This document shows positions 1-12,900 of a stretch of DNA of 64,000 bases, one piece after another. This stretch comes from Wuchereria bancrofti. Its lineage: Eukaryota; Nematoda; Chromadorea; Rhabditida; Onchocercidae. The position numbers were made by a program, and so were the translations under genes. A model generated the notes under the pieces. It had not been told where the DNA came from and ran no database searches. It worked only from the letters and a program-made list of their open reading frames with translations. The stretch covers positions 190,956 through 254,955 of the forward strand of contig SSBO01000001.1 of assembly GCA_005281725.1 (NCBI GenBank), read 5' to 3'. The stretch's first letter is position 1. The number at the start of each line of letters is the position of its first letter.

Positions 1-649
1 AAGTTTTTACGACGGATTTTTGTGGTATAATGTATTGATTTTGAGTAACTTTCGGGATCAGAGGAAGAGTTCAGCAGTAGATATGTTCGTGTCACATTCG
101 TCGTGTAGTGACAATAAAGGTACCCCGGTGTACAGGGAAAAGATAGTGTGTAAAGTGGACTTGTTCTGTTCCCTTAGTATACTGACTCATGGAAGTTTAG
201 AAAAATTATTTAGTAGCAGTGTAATTAATGGTATGTGGATGTAGCTTAGTATACAAGTTTTTTATATTATTCATGGAGATTTATTTTAGGCACAACATTA
301 GATCACTGCATTTGCTTTTCCAACATGCGCCGTGCAGCGCAGTATGTTGCACTGTGAGTACTGAAAAGCGAAATTAATTATGTCTGTGGAAGTGTGCACG
401 TCGATGCATTTGAATGTATAGATGTTATTAAGCTGCAGATTACACATAATGCTTTATTTTGTTAGGTCTTAGTGTGCTTGATATATTAAAGAAAAAAGAA
501 AAAGTGGGAAGAAAATGAGTTTTATATTTCTGTTTTGTTATTCGAACATTTGGGGATGAATCGGTCAGGTAGCTTTACAGTTAACCTTTTGTCACCATTC
601 TTTATCTGGTTGAATGAGAAACTTTAGTTCCGTTAAATAATGATTTCAG
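1..649. other. 5' flank or intron of the EI24/epg-4 gene
   Basis: The EI24-like gene enters its first clear exon at 650 through a normal TTTCAG acceptor in phase 0, so this stretch should be intron plus the missing N-terminal exon or exons. The first 24 bases can be read as KFLRRIFV and end at a GTATAA donor in the right phase to join exon 650. That might be the tail of the preceding exon, but it is too short to be sure. The longer open frame at 20-244 shows no recognisable similarity. No other gene is seen. Confidence 0.5.
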
Positions 650-2450
650 GTAATCCATAAATTGGATCAGATCTCAGATGGAGAACGGAAGAAAATGGAG
701 GATAAGCAAAGAGAGCTGTTGCGTCCAAAAATGACTACCGTGCTCCAACAGAGACGACTTGCTAATTCAGCAAAAGAAAAACGTAATGTTGAAATGGTTG
801 TAAAACCAAAAGCAATTACTGGGTAATTGTATAACGAATACATTCCTTGATTAACAGCGAGTTTTAGTATCTCGATAAAAGAGATAAAGGAAAAAGAGAA
901 TTTTGTGAATAAGAATAAGGTCTTATCGATTTTCAGACTTATGTATTCGCTTATTCTGAACATGATACTTATCTCTGTATTATATGTAACAATGCCAAAC
1001 CAGACATCTACATTTCTTCGATTGCTTCATGGGTTACTTTGTTTGTCTGCTTTGATTATTTCACGAGTATGCAACAGCATATGGTCTTCTGATATTGCAA
1101 ACGCTTCACTAAAGTACACGGGTGTTCACACTCCAAGTCTCTCCCTGAGGTATGATTAGTTATTCTTTTGTTTTTGAAGATTTTGCACACTCGTTATGGG
1201 CTATTCTACGCAAGTCAGTTTGGCTTACTATTAGGTTTTGCAACTGCTAATTTTAGATTATTTAGTAAATGGAAATAGATTGAATGTTGTTTTGAACTGA
1301 AATATGGAAATTGCAAAATTACATTTCGTAAAATTTCAGTCGAACGACCGGTGATTTTTGTTCTTCGATACTTCTCGATTCTATTTTTTTCTTGCAATCA
1401 CTATTCGTCAGCAATATTCCAGTACCCCTTGTCTCTTCAGTGTTTACTTTTATTCACATGACCTTGCTTAATTCCTTATTCAGGTTCGTCTTTTTTGTAT
1501 TTGAAAAACAATGAATGTCTTTGCTTTAGTAACGGATACATGCTTCATTTCCGATGTCAGTTTAAGTATTCAGTATGAGTGTATGATAATGACGACTCAA
1601 TTTTTTCTCATTTGCCAGTATCATTTTTTGCATCATCTCCAGCATATGATTTGATCGAGGGCATAAAGAATCTCCTTTTTATCATTTTATTTCGAAATGT
1701 TCTTAAGTTGGGCAAAGTTATTCTCTGCAGTATTGATGAATATAATGTTTGTAATTGGTCGAGATGATAACTGAATCGTTTCAGGAAAGTAATCCTGATC
1801 TGAAAATTTGTTTCAAGTACGGATGTATCCGATTTAACATTTTTCTTTTAGTTTTGAATACTTATGGATGTCACTTGGAATTGGATTACGAGCACGCATT
1901 AATCTTATTGAACGTAACTGGCCATACTTCTTGGGCTATGGCACTGTGCTTACTCTTCTTACTAGCCTTACGGATAATATGGTGTTGAATGCGTTTCTGT
2001 TTGGTGCTCTATTTCCATTTTGCATCATAAGCAGCTTTTTGGTTAGTAATTGGATTGAAAATTCTCTTCTGCGTAGATCCACTTTTAAGGTGGAAAAAGC
2101 TATGGGTTTTTCTCCTTTTGTGGTATTTGGTAAGATCTGAAGTTTGAATTTTAGCCTTCTGGGAAAAACGCTGTATACGTTATTGTTTATGAAAGTTATT
2201 TCAGATAGAAGCAGGCAGCTATAAACAAAGATCGCATCCTTATGTCCATATATTTGGTCCCTCAATAGCGACTACGAACTACATAACATCCGCCCTTTCT
2301 AATTTACTAAAATCAATTGGATGTAAGACCACACAAACAAGTATGGTAAAGAAGAGTAGAATGTCGCTTCGTGATGATCATTCGCGTTCACCGATGCGAA
2401 ATATGGATCCTAGAGCTGGACAAAGTGGAGCCAGAAGTTCTGCTGAGTGA
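650..2450 (+). CDS. epg-4: EI24/EPG-4-like ER membrane autophagy protein, 5'-partial, 5 exons seen
   Basis: Exons 650-822, 937-1149, 1340-1483, 1852-2041 and 2205-2450 join in phase and give about 321 residues ending in TGA. They follow the order of human EI24 (etoposide-induced 2.4, about 340 residues). First comes a basic stretch with LQQRRLANSAKEKR. Next is a membrane segment followed by SRVCNSIWSSDIANASLKYTG, then hydrophobic FFLQSLFVSNIPVPLV. A core FEYLWMSLGI leads to LIERNWPYFLGYG, which is close to the human IERNWPYYFGFG signature. The C-terminal exon is polar and Ser/Arg-rich. In C. elegans the homologue EPG-4 is an ER membrane protein needed for autophagosome maturation. About 20-30 N-terminal residues, including the start codon, are missing. 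They lie either beyond the left edge or in a short exon I did not recognise. The family assignment is strong and the exon edges are good. Confidence 0.88.
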
Positions 2451-3287
2451 AATTAACTTTTCCTTTTTCTTTAATTAATCAGTTGGCCATCTACTATTGC
2501 AATATACTGCTGGAATTTTGTTTTGTATTCTTGGGTATTTTTAATTTATGGGAATTTTGTCTTCAAATTTTAGGTGTTTGTAGTCGTGAAATTCTACTTA
2601 TTAGAGTTGGTTTTATTGTCCTGTATATAGAGTCTTTTTGCTATTTGTTATCAGGGTCTTGAAATGTAAATATTTGTGAGTTCAAATTTAGGTTTTAATT
2701 CCACGGATTTGTATTTCAGTAGCACTGAAAAGTTTTGGAAGTAGCATGGTAAACTTACTGTAAAACGTTGAGATTTTGCTGATGAATCTCATATACTGCT
2801 TCAGAATATATATGTATTTTGATGTTAATATTCTCTGTTAAACTCACTGATTAAATATTATTTTAATTAAAAGTCTTGTTGTTTGTAATTTTTTCTTGTC
2901 TGTAAGCTTGAAACTTATACGACCTGTTCTGTTTATTGAAATTGAAAATATTCTGATTGTCAAATATTTGTAAATATATTTTGTACATCATTTCATGATT
3001 GTGCCATGTGTTACATATGTATTTTTCGCTTCCTTCATTTTCAGTTCGCATCTTGCATACTTTAGTATGCGGATGTAAAACGTTTTTCAGATGTTTTTGC
3101 TTTTACACAGCAAGCTATTTTCAGCAGCAAATAAAACTTATTTATTTTGTGTGTTTTTAGTATGTGACTGGTTGCACTGCGCAAAAAATCTACAATATTT
3201 ATGTTTTGTTGTGGATGTAATGAACGTACTTGTAGCTGATGTTAGCTCGAATTATTTTCTTAAATCTCTTTTTTTTTCTCTTTTTAG
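2451..3287. other. intergenic, AT-rich, before rpl-36
   Basis: This is the 3' flank of the EI24-like gene and the upstream region of the eL36 gene. It ends in a T/C-rich tract and TTTTTAG at 3281-3287, nine bases before the eL36 ATG. That is the expected form of a spliced-leader or 5'-UTR acceptor. The small open frames here (2447-2662, 3091-3309) are not supported as genes. Confidence 0.5.
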
Positions 3288-3295
3288 GAAAAAAA

Positions 3296-3792
3296 ATGGT
3301 CGCAGTTGAAGCAGTTGCTGTGGGTCTTAATGCTGGTTACAAGGTTCCTTTGTTTATTACTTTTTTTAATTCGAATTTCACATTCATTATTTAGCATGGT
3401 GGAAGTTCTCTCTAGCTTTGTAAGTTTTGCTTAACTTTTGTAGGTAACGAAAAATCAAAGGAAGGTGCGTCAAAGTAGACGTAAAGGACGTGTAACCAAA
3501 AGGAGTAAAATTGTTCGTGAACTGATTCGTGAAGTGGCTGGGTTTGCTCCTTATGAAAGACGAACCATGGAACTGCTGAGAATCAGGTAGTTTTTGATAA
3601 TTTTATGTGTGGAATATACAATGTCTGTAAATGAATTGTTGAAGATTTACTTAATTTACTTCTTTACATTTCAGCAAAGACAAAAAGGCACTAAAGTTTT
3701 TGAAGAGGCGTATTGGTTCGCATGTTCGTGCGAAGAGAAAGCGTGACGAGATTCAGGCAATCCTTACGAATCTTCGTAAACATCACAAGTGA
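3296..3792 (+). CDS. rpl-36: 60S ribosomal protein L36 (eL36), 3 exons, complete
   Basis: Exons are 3296-3343, 3444-3586 and 3675-3792. They join in frame to a basic protein of about 102 residues starting [20 protein letters not shown]. It continues with the eL36 hallmarks [39 protein letters not shown] and [19 protein letters not shown], and ends RKHHK. eL36 is a component of the large ribosomal subunit in the cytoplasm. The length matches the family, which is usually about 105 residues. The start is fixed by the AG acceptor just upstream, the conserved N terminus and the lack of a better ATG. All introns are short (about 90-100 bases) with clean GT-AG ends. The gene lies between the EI24-like gene and mitochondrial ACP on the same strand. 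The gaps of roughly 500-840 bases do not require an operon. Confidence 0.97.
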
Positions 3793-3839
3793 TTATAAAG
3801 CGTCTACTGGAATGTTTGTATTTGAATCTGTTTTATTGA

Positions 3840-3845
3840 AATAAA
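3840..3845 (+). terminator. poly(A) signal of the eL36 gene
   Basis: An AATAAA hexamer lies 48 bases after the eL36 stop codon, followed by a T-rich stretch. This is the usual form and spacing of a nematode cleavage/polyadenylation signal. Confidence 0.75.
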
Positions 3846-4333
3846 ACTTTGTTGTCATCTTGGCATTGCATATTTCTGAAGCTTTTTTTGCAGTTTCTTC
3901 AATTACTTAGCCAATAGAAAATATAAGTAGGAGATCGTAGAATTGAAGTCTGGATGCATAGGCCTGATGGTGTGTGGATTTTATGACAATTTCTGGTCTC
4001 CAGTTTTTTTTTTTACGTAGTGGGAAGTGTTTTATATGTTGGTAAAGAAGTGTGTGTATATATGGACATAAAATAACATCAGATTGGAGAGCAAGCTGAA
4101 CTCATCGTGTTGGTCGGGAAGTAGTAAATTGGTGAAAAGTAAACTTGTACGAGTGTGTGAATAATGTTCTTTATTGAAGAAGTGAGGAAGATCAGTTTAA
4201 AGGCATTTATAATTGTCCTTAAAAGTTTGACGGTCGAAGTTTGTGTTTGCACCTTTGTGATATATTTCCATTCGAACGATTATGACTCGATGACAAATAT
4301 AAAAGCATTGTCATTATTAACCATATTTTATAG
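3846..4333. other. intergenic; ends in trans-splice-type acceptor for ACP
   Basis: No gene is seen. The open frame at 4164-4346 has no recognisable content. The stretch ends in ATTTTATAG at 4333, only three bases before the ACP start codon, so this AG is a likely spliced-leader acceptor. Confidence 0.5.
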
Positions 4334-4336
4334 GAG

Positions 4337-4894
4337 ATGTCGTTAAGAGGTATTTTTAGCAAAAATTTTGCACGGTCTGCGATGATATGCTCGCGAGGGG
4401 TGAATTTGTTAAGGATATCACAAATGACAACGATATTGCCATGTAGTGCATCCAGAAATTTTATGACTTCAGCGGTATATCGTGCAACAAGAATTGTGCA
4501 AGATATGGGACCGTTTACACCACCGAGAAAGCTTACTTTCGAAGAAGTCTGTCCTATTATACGGGGTTACATATGAATAGGAGCAAAAGTAATAGCAATT
4601 ATATTTCACCCTCCTCTGTGTATGACTGATTAGCTGGTAAATTTTCAGGTTGAACAACGAGTGATGAAAGCAATTCGAGCATGGGATCGATTTCCAGAAG
4701 AAAAAAAAGAAACGTTGACATTAGATAGTGATTTTGTTAAGGATATGGGTTTTGATTCTTTGGATCACGTTGAAATTGTAATGTCACTGGAGGATGAGTT
4801 CGGTTTTGAGATCTCAGAACTGGAAAGTGAGAAATTAAAAACACCTCGTGATGTTTTTAAATATATCTGTGAGCGTGAAGATGTTTTTGAATGA
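4337..4894 (+). CDS. mitochondrial acyl carrier protein (NDUFAB1 type), 2 exons
   Basis: Exons are 4337-4546 and 4649-4894. The donor at 4547 (GTCTGT) gives the join LTFEE-VEQRVMKAI, which parallels human NDUFAB1 LTLEG-IQDRV. A continuous reading of exon 1 would instead run to a stop at 4576. The product is about 151 residues. The first 55-60 residues are Ser/Arg-rich with few acidic residues, as expected for a mitochondrial presequence. The carrier domain follows, with DFVKDMGFDSLDHVEIVM; the Ser in DSLD is the 4'-phosphopantetheine attachment site. The end is CEREDVFE. In the matrix it carries acyl chains for type II fatty acid/lipoate synthesis, and it is a subunit of respiratory complex I and a partner of LYR proteins. 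The product is complete and has the usual length. Confidence 0.95.
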
Positions 4895-5347
4895 GATACA
4901 AACTCCCGTCTTCAAAAAAATTTAGGATTTACATAGAGGGATGTATAGTCAGTTCACCTATTGATTACTTCGTATGTAATTCATTAAAATGAAATTTCAA
5001 CTTATGTGAATTAGCAGTACTTTTGAGTGGAATGCAAGGGCAATCAAGGATAACGAAGGGATGAGATTAGAGAAATCTTTTGAAAAATGAAAGTACTTGG
5101 CTCCAACTTTCATTTGGAGCACTTCTTTAAAACCAAACAGAGATGAGGACTGCTTTTTTCTTCTGTGTGTACAATGTTAATGTAAGTACAGCTGAGAGTT
5201 ACTGATTTATCCCATTTGCTTATTTCATGTCTTAACAAATCTTTTGTTTTTTCTTTTAGAAAAGAAAAATTTGTCAATAAAAAATGAAAATGGAAAAAAC
5301 GTAACAATAACCAACAGAGACTAACGATAATCAGATCATTAATCTCT
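4895..5347. other. convergent intergenic region, ACP / aminopeptidase
   Basis: This is the 3' flank of two convergent genes. A longer open frame on the minus strand (5110-5451) has no recognisable content beyond its overlap with the last aminopeptidase exon, which is read in another frame. No other feature is seen. Confidence 0.5.
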
Positions 5348-8279
5348 TCATGAAATGGATGCCAAAACGTGCGGGATTTGCTGATAGAAAGCCTAAAAGA
5401 TTGTAAGTAATTTAAAAACAAAATCCTACGGTGAATGCTACAGACTTTCATTTGCTCGAAGACATAGAAGTTTAAAATTTGAGTAAATCTGTTCGTTTTT
5501 CACGGAGAACGTTTTTTCCTAAAAAAGTTTTTTTTTTTCTTTTTTTTGGGAACTAACCGAGTACAGCATAGTAGCCTGATGAATGCTGGATGTACTCGTC
5601 AATTCACGTATCGAATGCATTGCTAGCTGTGGACAACCAACATCCACCGTTTGGATAGCTAGGCGGGTAGAAAGTATGGGTCCAACCGTTGAACCACATG
5701 GCATGTCGTTTCTAACCACTACTTTCTGCAATATATCATATATGTATAACGTTTAATACATTTTTTGCAAATTTAAAATGAAAGTTAAAATTAGCCGGTA
5801 TTGCATGAAACAGTCTAGAAGGCAAAATTATGAAATGAATATTCTCGTTTAAATGATGAAGATCATTGTAACTAGTTTTTTTTTTCGATAATTCACATCA
5901 ATCCGCTTGTTAACATATTTTGCAGTTCTGATAAGAAACAGAAGAATTCATCAAAGTTACAAACAAAACAAAGGTTATACCTGTAACGGTACACCTGCCA
6001 GACTTGCAATTTGTTTCAAAACACTATGTGTAGTAGCCGTTGTAGCGTAACGCTGATTAGCATTTATTTTGACTACGACACCCCCGTGAAGATCTGGTCT
6101 ATGGCATTCCTGCAATATCAATTTGTTAATCATGAATAACTCACTTTCATTATCAATGACATGAGAGTTGAGAAGATTTAGCTGAACTTCACCTCATGTT
6201 TTTCCTTATAATTAGGATGCACTGCATGTGCTTGATCTGCACTAATCATAAATGACTTTCCTATAGCTTCCTCGAATGCTGCTCGTGAATCACCTGCTGC
6301 TAAACGTCTTAAGACCCACTCAGTAAAGCTACTAGCAGCGCCTTGTGCTGAGTCACTTCCACACTGAAATTCAAGAAGCTATTAGATGAGTTGGATCAAA
6401 ATAATGTGAAAATCTCACCGACCACTTACTTCTTCATTATCATAACAAGCAGCCAATCTAATATTTTCTTCATCAGCAAGTGCATTCTCTGTAGCAACAC
6501 TGTTCAGAAGTCCTGCGATACACGTGTATGCACCAACTAAATTGTCCAATCTTTGACCACTAATAAATTCTTCATGGACTCCTCCAATTGTCTAAATGAT
6601 TGTGATGACAAATCGTCAAACAACTTTGACAACAGCAAACAAAAAATTAACGAATGTTCAAATCTTACCGCCTTCTGATGGTCATAAAGATATAAGTCAA
6701 GATCCAATATGTTATCAGGTTCACAACCAGCTGCATTAGCTATTATATTCAGAAATACCATGTGATGATCGTTTATCACACTGCTGGAATTAACGCCAAC
6801 ATCATCTGAACATTCCTTCGCATTCTGAAATACTTCCAGACCAATCAATCAATCGAATACTCAATATTTTTTTTTTTGAAATCACACGACAATATTATTG
6901 CTTCATTTTATCTTCAAAAAAAAAAGAAATGATCACGTATCATCCTGAAGTTATAAGCCTCTAAACCTGTGACAGTACCTTCTCAAATTTCGAGGACTGT
7001 GAAAATGAGGCACAAAAAATTTCCGCAGCCTAACTTTTTTACTGATCACATTACGGAAACACCATCTAAATTTCCTTGGACAAAATGCTAAATATTTAAT
7101 TCTGCATAAAAAACATAAAATGAAAGACACTCATTCACTTTATTTAGATTTTCAGTTGCAAGAGTAGCGATTATAGGTCGCAAGTTTGTCTCATTATTGA
7201 ATTCAAATTTGTTGCGAGAGTCGCAAGTGAAATGAATTGCTAAATTTGGTATGAAAAGTATGGGAGCATCAACATTCACCAATTTTTGCACAATCGCGTT
7301 ATCCTGCAAATTTTTATATGAATGGTATGCATAAAAATTTGTACAGTCATGTTTAAATATGATGCTGAAGATCGTTAATTCCTTTACAGAATAACATTGC
7401 TGTTCCCATAATTAAAATATAATTTTCAGTGGTCATTATTATTAAAACTTATTACTCATAAAAGTGTTTGCAATATCAAAAAAACCAGAAAAAAAAACCT
7501 GCTTTTTTATATATTACTTGTCCTGCAATGCTGAGGTCACGATCAAACCAAGTTCGCCATATTCCTCCACCGTATGTTGATACGCCAACCTTAAAAAATG
7601 GAGTAGTCGGCACAACAATTTATTTAAACGTTTTGTATTCATCTCGATTATTATCACTTAGAAAGATAAAGATTCGTAAGAAGAAGAAATAGTCACTAAC
7701 TTGTAAGTATTTATCACTGCATAATTTTGAAATTGGCTTTACTCTCAGTGATGGACTGTCGGTATGTGCAACAATCATAGAATATCCATTACCTGGTCGA
7801 TATTTTCCACCAACAGCGAAAGCTAAAATTGTCGATTTGTTCCTGAAGATTAGATTATTATATCCTTATAACGATTTGCATTCGATACGAATTCATTTTT
7901 AGATTACAGCAATCCATACTATGCATAGATAACTAATGGAACATACTTTGTGATGAAATATTTTTTTGATGGTTCTATGGTCCAGTGCTCGAATTCCTTC
8001 AGTTCTTGAAATCCAGCATCCTTTAATCGATTAGCGCTTTCCTCGACAGCTATAAAATCCATATTGATTGAATAATTTGACATTCTTAATTTGGAGAAAA
8101 AAATTGAAGTTAACTTTTATATTTGTGATATGCCAATGAGGATATTACTATAATAAATACCCATCGGAAGCATTAAATAAAATATATATACCATGAAACG
8201 GTGTCACAGCTTTGTTAAGGAAAACCACAAAGTCTTTGGCCGCTTTTCTGACTTCATTGCTTGCCTGCCATGAATTCAT
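5348..8279 (-). CDS. dnpp-1: aspartyl aminopeptidase (peptidase family M18), 11 exons, complete
   Basis: Minus-strand exons: 8279-8192, 8049-7947, 7842-7701, 7589-7518, 7303-7139, 6824-6669, 6591-6430, 6363-6193, 6109-5981, 5725-5558 and 5392-5348. All phases agree and total 466 residues (human DNPEP about 475). Start is [17 protein letters not shown], four bases after a CTACAG acceptor. The M18 metal and active-site motifs are all present: [13 protein letters not shown] (His, Asp), [25 protein letters not shown] (Asp), ACYDNEE (Glu pair), [15 protein letters not shown] (Asp) and QLAMHSIRE (His). The last 14-residue exon ([14 protein letters not shown]) matches the family C terminus. The enzyme is a cytosolic, dodecameric zinc aminopeptidase that removes N-terminal Asp/Glu. 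The stretch after LSIAGQ is some 6-8 residues shorter than in human, which could be real or a missed microexon. Confidence 0.96.
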
Positions 8280-9936
8280 CACCTGTAGAGCGATAACTTT
8301 AGCAGAATTTAACATTGGGAAATGTCGACAATGGGCTAAAGTTAGCAGACCAATCAGAAGACTAATAACATTTGACTGTGTATAAAATAGCAAGAAATTT
8401 CAAATTCAGTTAACAATTTGAAACAGTGGGTGTGGACGGAAAGTGTAAGTTGTAAGCTATCTATTCAACCTAAATAAAAAACTTTCAATATTTAGTTAAT
8501 ATAGTTTACAACTTGCAAAGAAATTCCCTTCAGCAGTTTTCGTTCCAAACAGATTCTCTTGAGAGATCTCCTTATGACTTTTTCATAGACTACTTCAATC
8601 ATTTCAAACATTAATTAATGCTTCTTTATTATGAAAAAATAAAAACATGTATGATATGAAAAAATAGGCATAATATTGAAAGGTAATGAAGCAAAAATAT
8701 GCGTGATAATGAAACAAATCTTCATATTTGGAATTTGTATAGAATTAGAAGATGTTTGTAATTATAAAATATAAATAATATATGTCTGTGAACATACATG
8801 TTTGTGAAATATGAATATATGAACATAAAATATGAACATTTACAAACATATATATGCGTTCAAATGTATACATAGTTAAAATATACAACATACCTAATTT
8901 GAAATGTATTGAAACTTGCGTAATGTTTGCATAATACACGTGCATACGTAATCAACTTATGACGTTTAAGTGTATGTATCATTTCATCACGCATAACATC
9001 ATATATTAAATGTGTACAAAACATAAATTTTTGCATTATATTAGCATATCTCATATTATATCAGTAAGTCAGAAGTTAAAATTTCCATTATATCCGAAAT
9101 ACATTTCAAAACATTCATCAAATTAGCATATGTAATTGTAATATGCATAATATTTAGTGCAATATTAATACATAACATTTGCGCCTATATAATATTAAAA
9201 GAGGTTATTGATGCTATGGAAACAGTATGAGCTTATTCATATCCAAAATTTTTGCGTATTTTTTGCAAAATTTTAATTTGTAACAATAAGAATAAGCGAC
9301 AGTGAAATCATTCAATTATCTATTTTATGAAATCTATTATCATTTGATCTTTCATGTTTCGTTATCATTCAATTTATCATTTTCTCCTCTAATATTCTCA
9401 TATTTCTTTCAATTTTAATCACTATCATTATTACATTGTAATGAAACTAATTAGCCAGGCTCTATTAATATTTTTTGCAAACAAAAAAAAAGTTTAATCA
9501 CTACCATTGTCACAACTATGCATCATTATGCTATCTCATTTCTTGAACATATAAACAAGGTGGTTTGTAAACACCGCGGAACAGCAAGGAGTGCACTCTA
9601 GGAATTCTAATTAAAAGAATTAAACAAACATCTTTCTCTCTCTCCCTTTCTCTCATTTCTTTCTCTCTCCCTCATACAGTGACATCTTGTTGCTCTTTCG
9701 ATAGCATTACTTGTGCATTCTTTGCATCTCTTCTTCTCTCTGCAAATACGCAATATTTTCACAGCCTATCTCGTAATCTAAAACGTTACGTTTTTACTTG
9801 GATGGCGGGAAATTTTTCTTGTACAATTTATTGGTATGCTTCTTGTAGTACGTGAAAGGTAAAGGAGGGGTGAGACGTAGTGTGTGTCACGTTTACACGT
9901 TTTTGCTAACGTGATTTGCATCATTTTTAGAAGAGA
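8280..9936. other. divergent intergenic region, AT-rich
   Basis: This lies between the divergent aminopeptidase (minus) and CENP-C-motif (plus) genes, so it probably holds both promoters. At 8750-9060 there is a degenerate low-complexity run with scattered repeats of ATGAACATA/ACATATG-like words. At 9634-9679 there is a nearly pure CT tract ending in ACAG. No coding region is supported. ORFs at 8745-8945 and 8860-9054 are low-complexity. Confidence 0.45.
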
Positions 9937-12900
9937 ATGTCAACGGTGGAAGCAGAATCTGAGTGTTTTCGGGATGTTAGTAATATGTTGCCGAAATGGT
10001 TTAAACACACCAGAACTGTGAAATGTGGCCGGGTAAATATTCTATGTTATGTTGCTACATTTATTATTATTGTAGATTTAATTATGATTAAGAGATATTT
10101 AAACTATTCGTGACTAAATCATCAATCAAGTCTGTAGCGTTGATCATTAATTTATATGGCAGAATTTGAAATATGTTACTGTTGAGTGCAAAAATATTAA
10201 TATCACTTTTCACTTTCAGAAAATAATCTGCATTGATCAACTATACGGCTGGAGAGGAAGTGATACGGGATATTATGGTTCGGAGGAATTGGAGAATGTA
10301 CCAGATTTTCTGGATGAAGTAAAAATTCCATCTGTACAGATTGAAATAAAAAATGAGCAGTTGGAAGCTCTTCGAAAAGAAGCAGAGGAACGATTAAAGG
10401 AAGTAATATTTTTCGAAGTTTTATTTTTACTGACAGTGTTTGATTTTTTTAACTGTTACCTTATCTTTGATGTTAATTGTAATTATGCAGTGAGTGCCTT
10501 GAGAATAAAACATAAAACATTATGAAATATCTGGAGGTCGCTTTATTTAGAATTATGTAGGATGAAGGGATTATAATATGTGACTTTATCTAATTAAGGA
10601 AAGAAAAACGCACCCTAATTTTAACATCTTAACGGATCGTGCGCCAACTCCAGATTTCAGTATCACTTATATCGAAACGTCGTACACCACAGATGGTGAA
10701 TCAGGTTTGTATTTTTTTTATTCTTGTACAAAATTACTTCCATCTCAACCTTAAGTTTACAGTGAACGTATTTCAGTAAATAAAACTCAGAAGGAAAACG
10801 TTATTACTGCTACTGAAGCAGAAAAAACTGCCATTGAAAAAACTGCCGTTGATGATTCTGCAAGCGGCCAAAGCAACGGTAGCGATTTTGGTGAACCAAT
10901 GGAAGTCGACAACTGTAATGGGTTTTGCATTTTCTTATCGTTTTCACGATGAAACACTGATGACTAAAAATATTGTGCTTTCAGCTTCTTACTTTCGTCA
11001 ATTTACACATCATCAAAATGAAAACGTGTATGAGGCTGTTGACCCAATTTTGGTTAGTTTTGGTCAATCATTTTCCTTATTTCTCAAATCTTGAAAGTAC
11101 TTTGGATTTGTTTCCGTATGGAATTTTGGTAATTTTAGGACAACGATAAAAACCTGACATACATCGTGGGAAAGAATGATGATGTAAACTTACTTTTGCC
11201 TGCTAGTGAAGACCGTGTGAGTAGCAGCGAAGAATGTAAACCCATATTACAGCTTAAATTAGACGGAACAATCATTGTTGAGAAATTACATGAAGCTGAG
11301 GTTTTTTTTTTTAATAATTAAAAATATGTACTTAAAAATGTTTTTTTTAGCAAATTCCTTAGGGCAACATTAATTATTTTCAGGGTGATGTGACGAATCA
11401 AGCTCAAAATGGAGAGAAGGATCAGCACGAAGTTTCCTTATTCAGTTGTAATCATACTGATGAAGTAAGCTATGGGTTTTTTTTTTTGTAATTCTTTCGC
11501 CATTTAAATATGGGCGTTTTCATCATTAAAATTCCTCGCCTCTGTCTGAGAAAATTCATTGAAAGAACTGCTAAATATCACTGTTGGAGTAGTTCTAATA
11601 CTGGTTATTCGAATGATACACCAGATGCAAGAACTTTGATTTAGATGAATGGCCATGTTAAAACTATATCTCCCAGTGTTATTCTTTCAAACTTTTTTAA
11701 GTAACTTCCTCAAAATGAAGTAGGAGATTACAATGCTTAAAAGGGAAACTGACCGTACTCACAGTGATCTTTTATTAATTAACAACTTTACCATTTGCTT
11801 ATTCATAAAGATGTTTATACAAAGAAATACTTTCTGTAGACTCCGAAAAACACATCTCCGCAGCGGGAAATGTTGAATGAAGTCATGGAAGTGGCTGAAT
11901 ATCAAGTGTTGCAACCTACTAATTCGATCACTATGCATCATGCTAGTTTTCAAAACTTTAATATTAATGTTATGATTTCTTTTAAAAATTTTAAATAATT
12001 TATTGTATTACTTGTCGGAACAACAGCCCGTTTTTTATTTTTACGGTAGAGCTGTTGAGATTGGCTTCTTTATTAAAAGATTTATTAAGTTCATTATTAA
12101 TATTTTATTAAAAGGTATGGTTCAGGATAAATCATTCATTGAACATTATTAATTCTATGGCATTCAACAGCTTTATTGTCATGTTTACTTTTAAGTTGAA
12201 GCAACTCTCTTTAGGACGATGGAATATCACCACAATCTGCAAACCAAAAAGTTTTTGCATGTCCTGCCCCTCTACAAGCAACCTTTGATTTATCTCGTAT
12301 TGATAAAATCGATTTGTCAACTGGTGGAAAAAGTGAAGTACGTGGACTTAGCTTTTCCATGTGTGCTTTATGGCCTAGTAAAATTTTCTTTCCATCTTCT
12401 GTTCATTTGAATATTTTTGTTATTGTAATTTTTGACTTTAATTTTTGTAGATATCACAGATTTCTCCGGTCAATCCACGAGTTTGCCAAACTTCTCGTCC
12501 TGATCTATTGAAGAAGATTGGCAGTAGTATTACAAATCTAAATAGTTCACGTCCAAATGACCGAACTGCTGTATCTTTCAAAACACCTAAGCAACATGTG
12601 AGGACAGTAGTGGAACGCACAGCTGTCAGGAAACAACCTATAATTGCTACACCCTTGTTCAAGAAAGTAAATCTTATGCTCTTTAAAAGTTCAGTATTTT
12701 TTTTTTCTTTTTTAAGGTTTTTACCATCTGTTTTAGAAATCTGTCGCATCTACAGCTTTACGTGGCACTAGTACTCCAGTTGAAGGATCTGCTTGTTATG
12801 TTTGTCCACGTTATAATGCCCATCACGCTGCTTTCGCTAGGTAAATGTCATTGCTTTTTTATGTAGATTAAACCTAATTCTCAAATGCAATATTTATTTC

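Noticed and set aside
20..244. 74-codon plus-strand frame at the left edge
   Set aside because: No similarity to the EI24 N terminus. The phase-0 acceptor at 650 shows this region is mostly intron.
2863..3051. Small minus-strand frame between EI24 and eL36 genes
   Set aside because: Low-complexity, no splice partners, no recognisable content.
3296..4894. Possible operon of the eL36 and ACP genes
   Set aside because: Same strand and both probably trans-spliced, but the gap from poly(A) signal to next acceptor is about 490 bases, longer than typical nematode operon spacing. Not supported.
5110..5451. 113-codon minus-strand frame
   Set aside because: It overlaps the last aminopeptidase exon (5392-5348) in a different frame; only the 14-residue exon is supported by family alignment.
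8148..8393. Longer N terminus for the aminopeptidase (start at 8393)
   Set aside because: The extra residues are hydrophobic and precede a CTACAG acceptor four bases before the ATG at 8279. M18 aminopeptidases are cytosolic without signal peptides.
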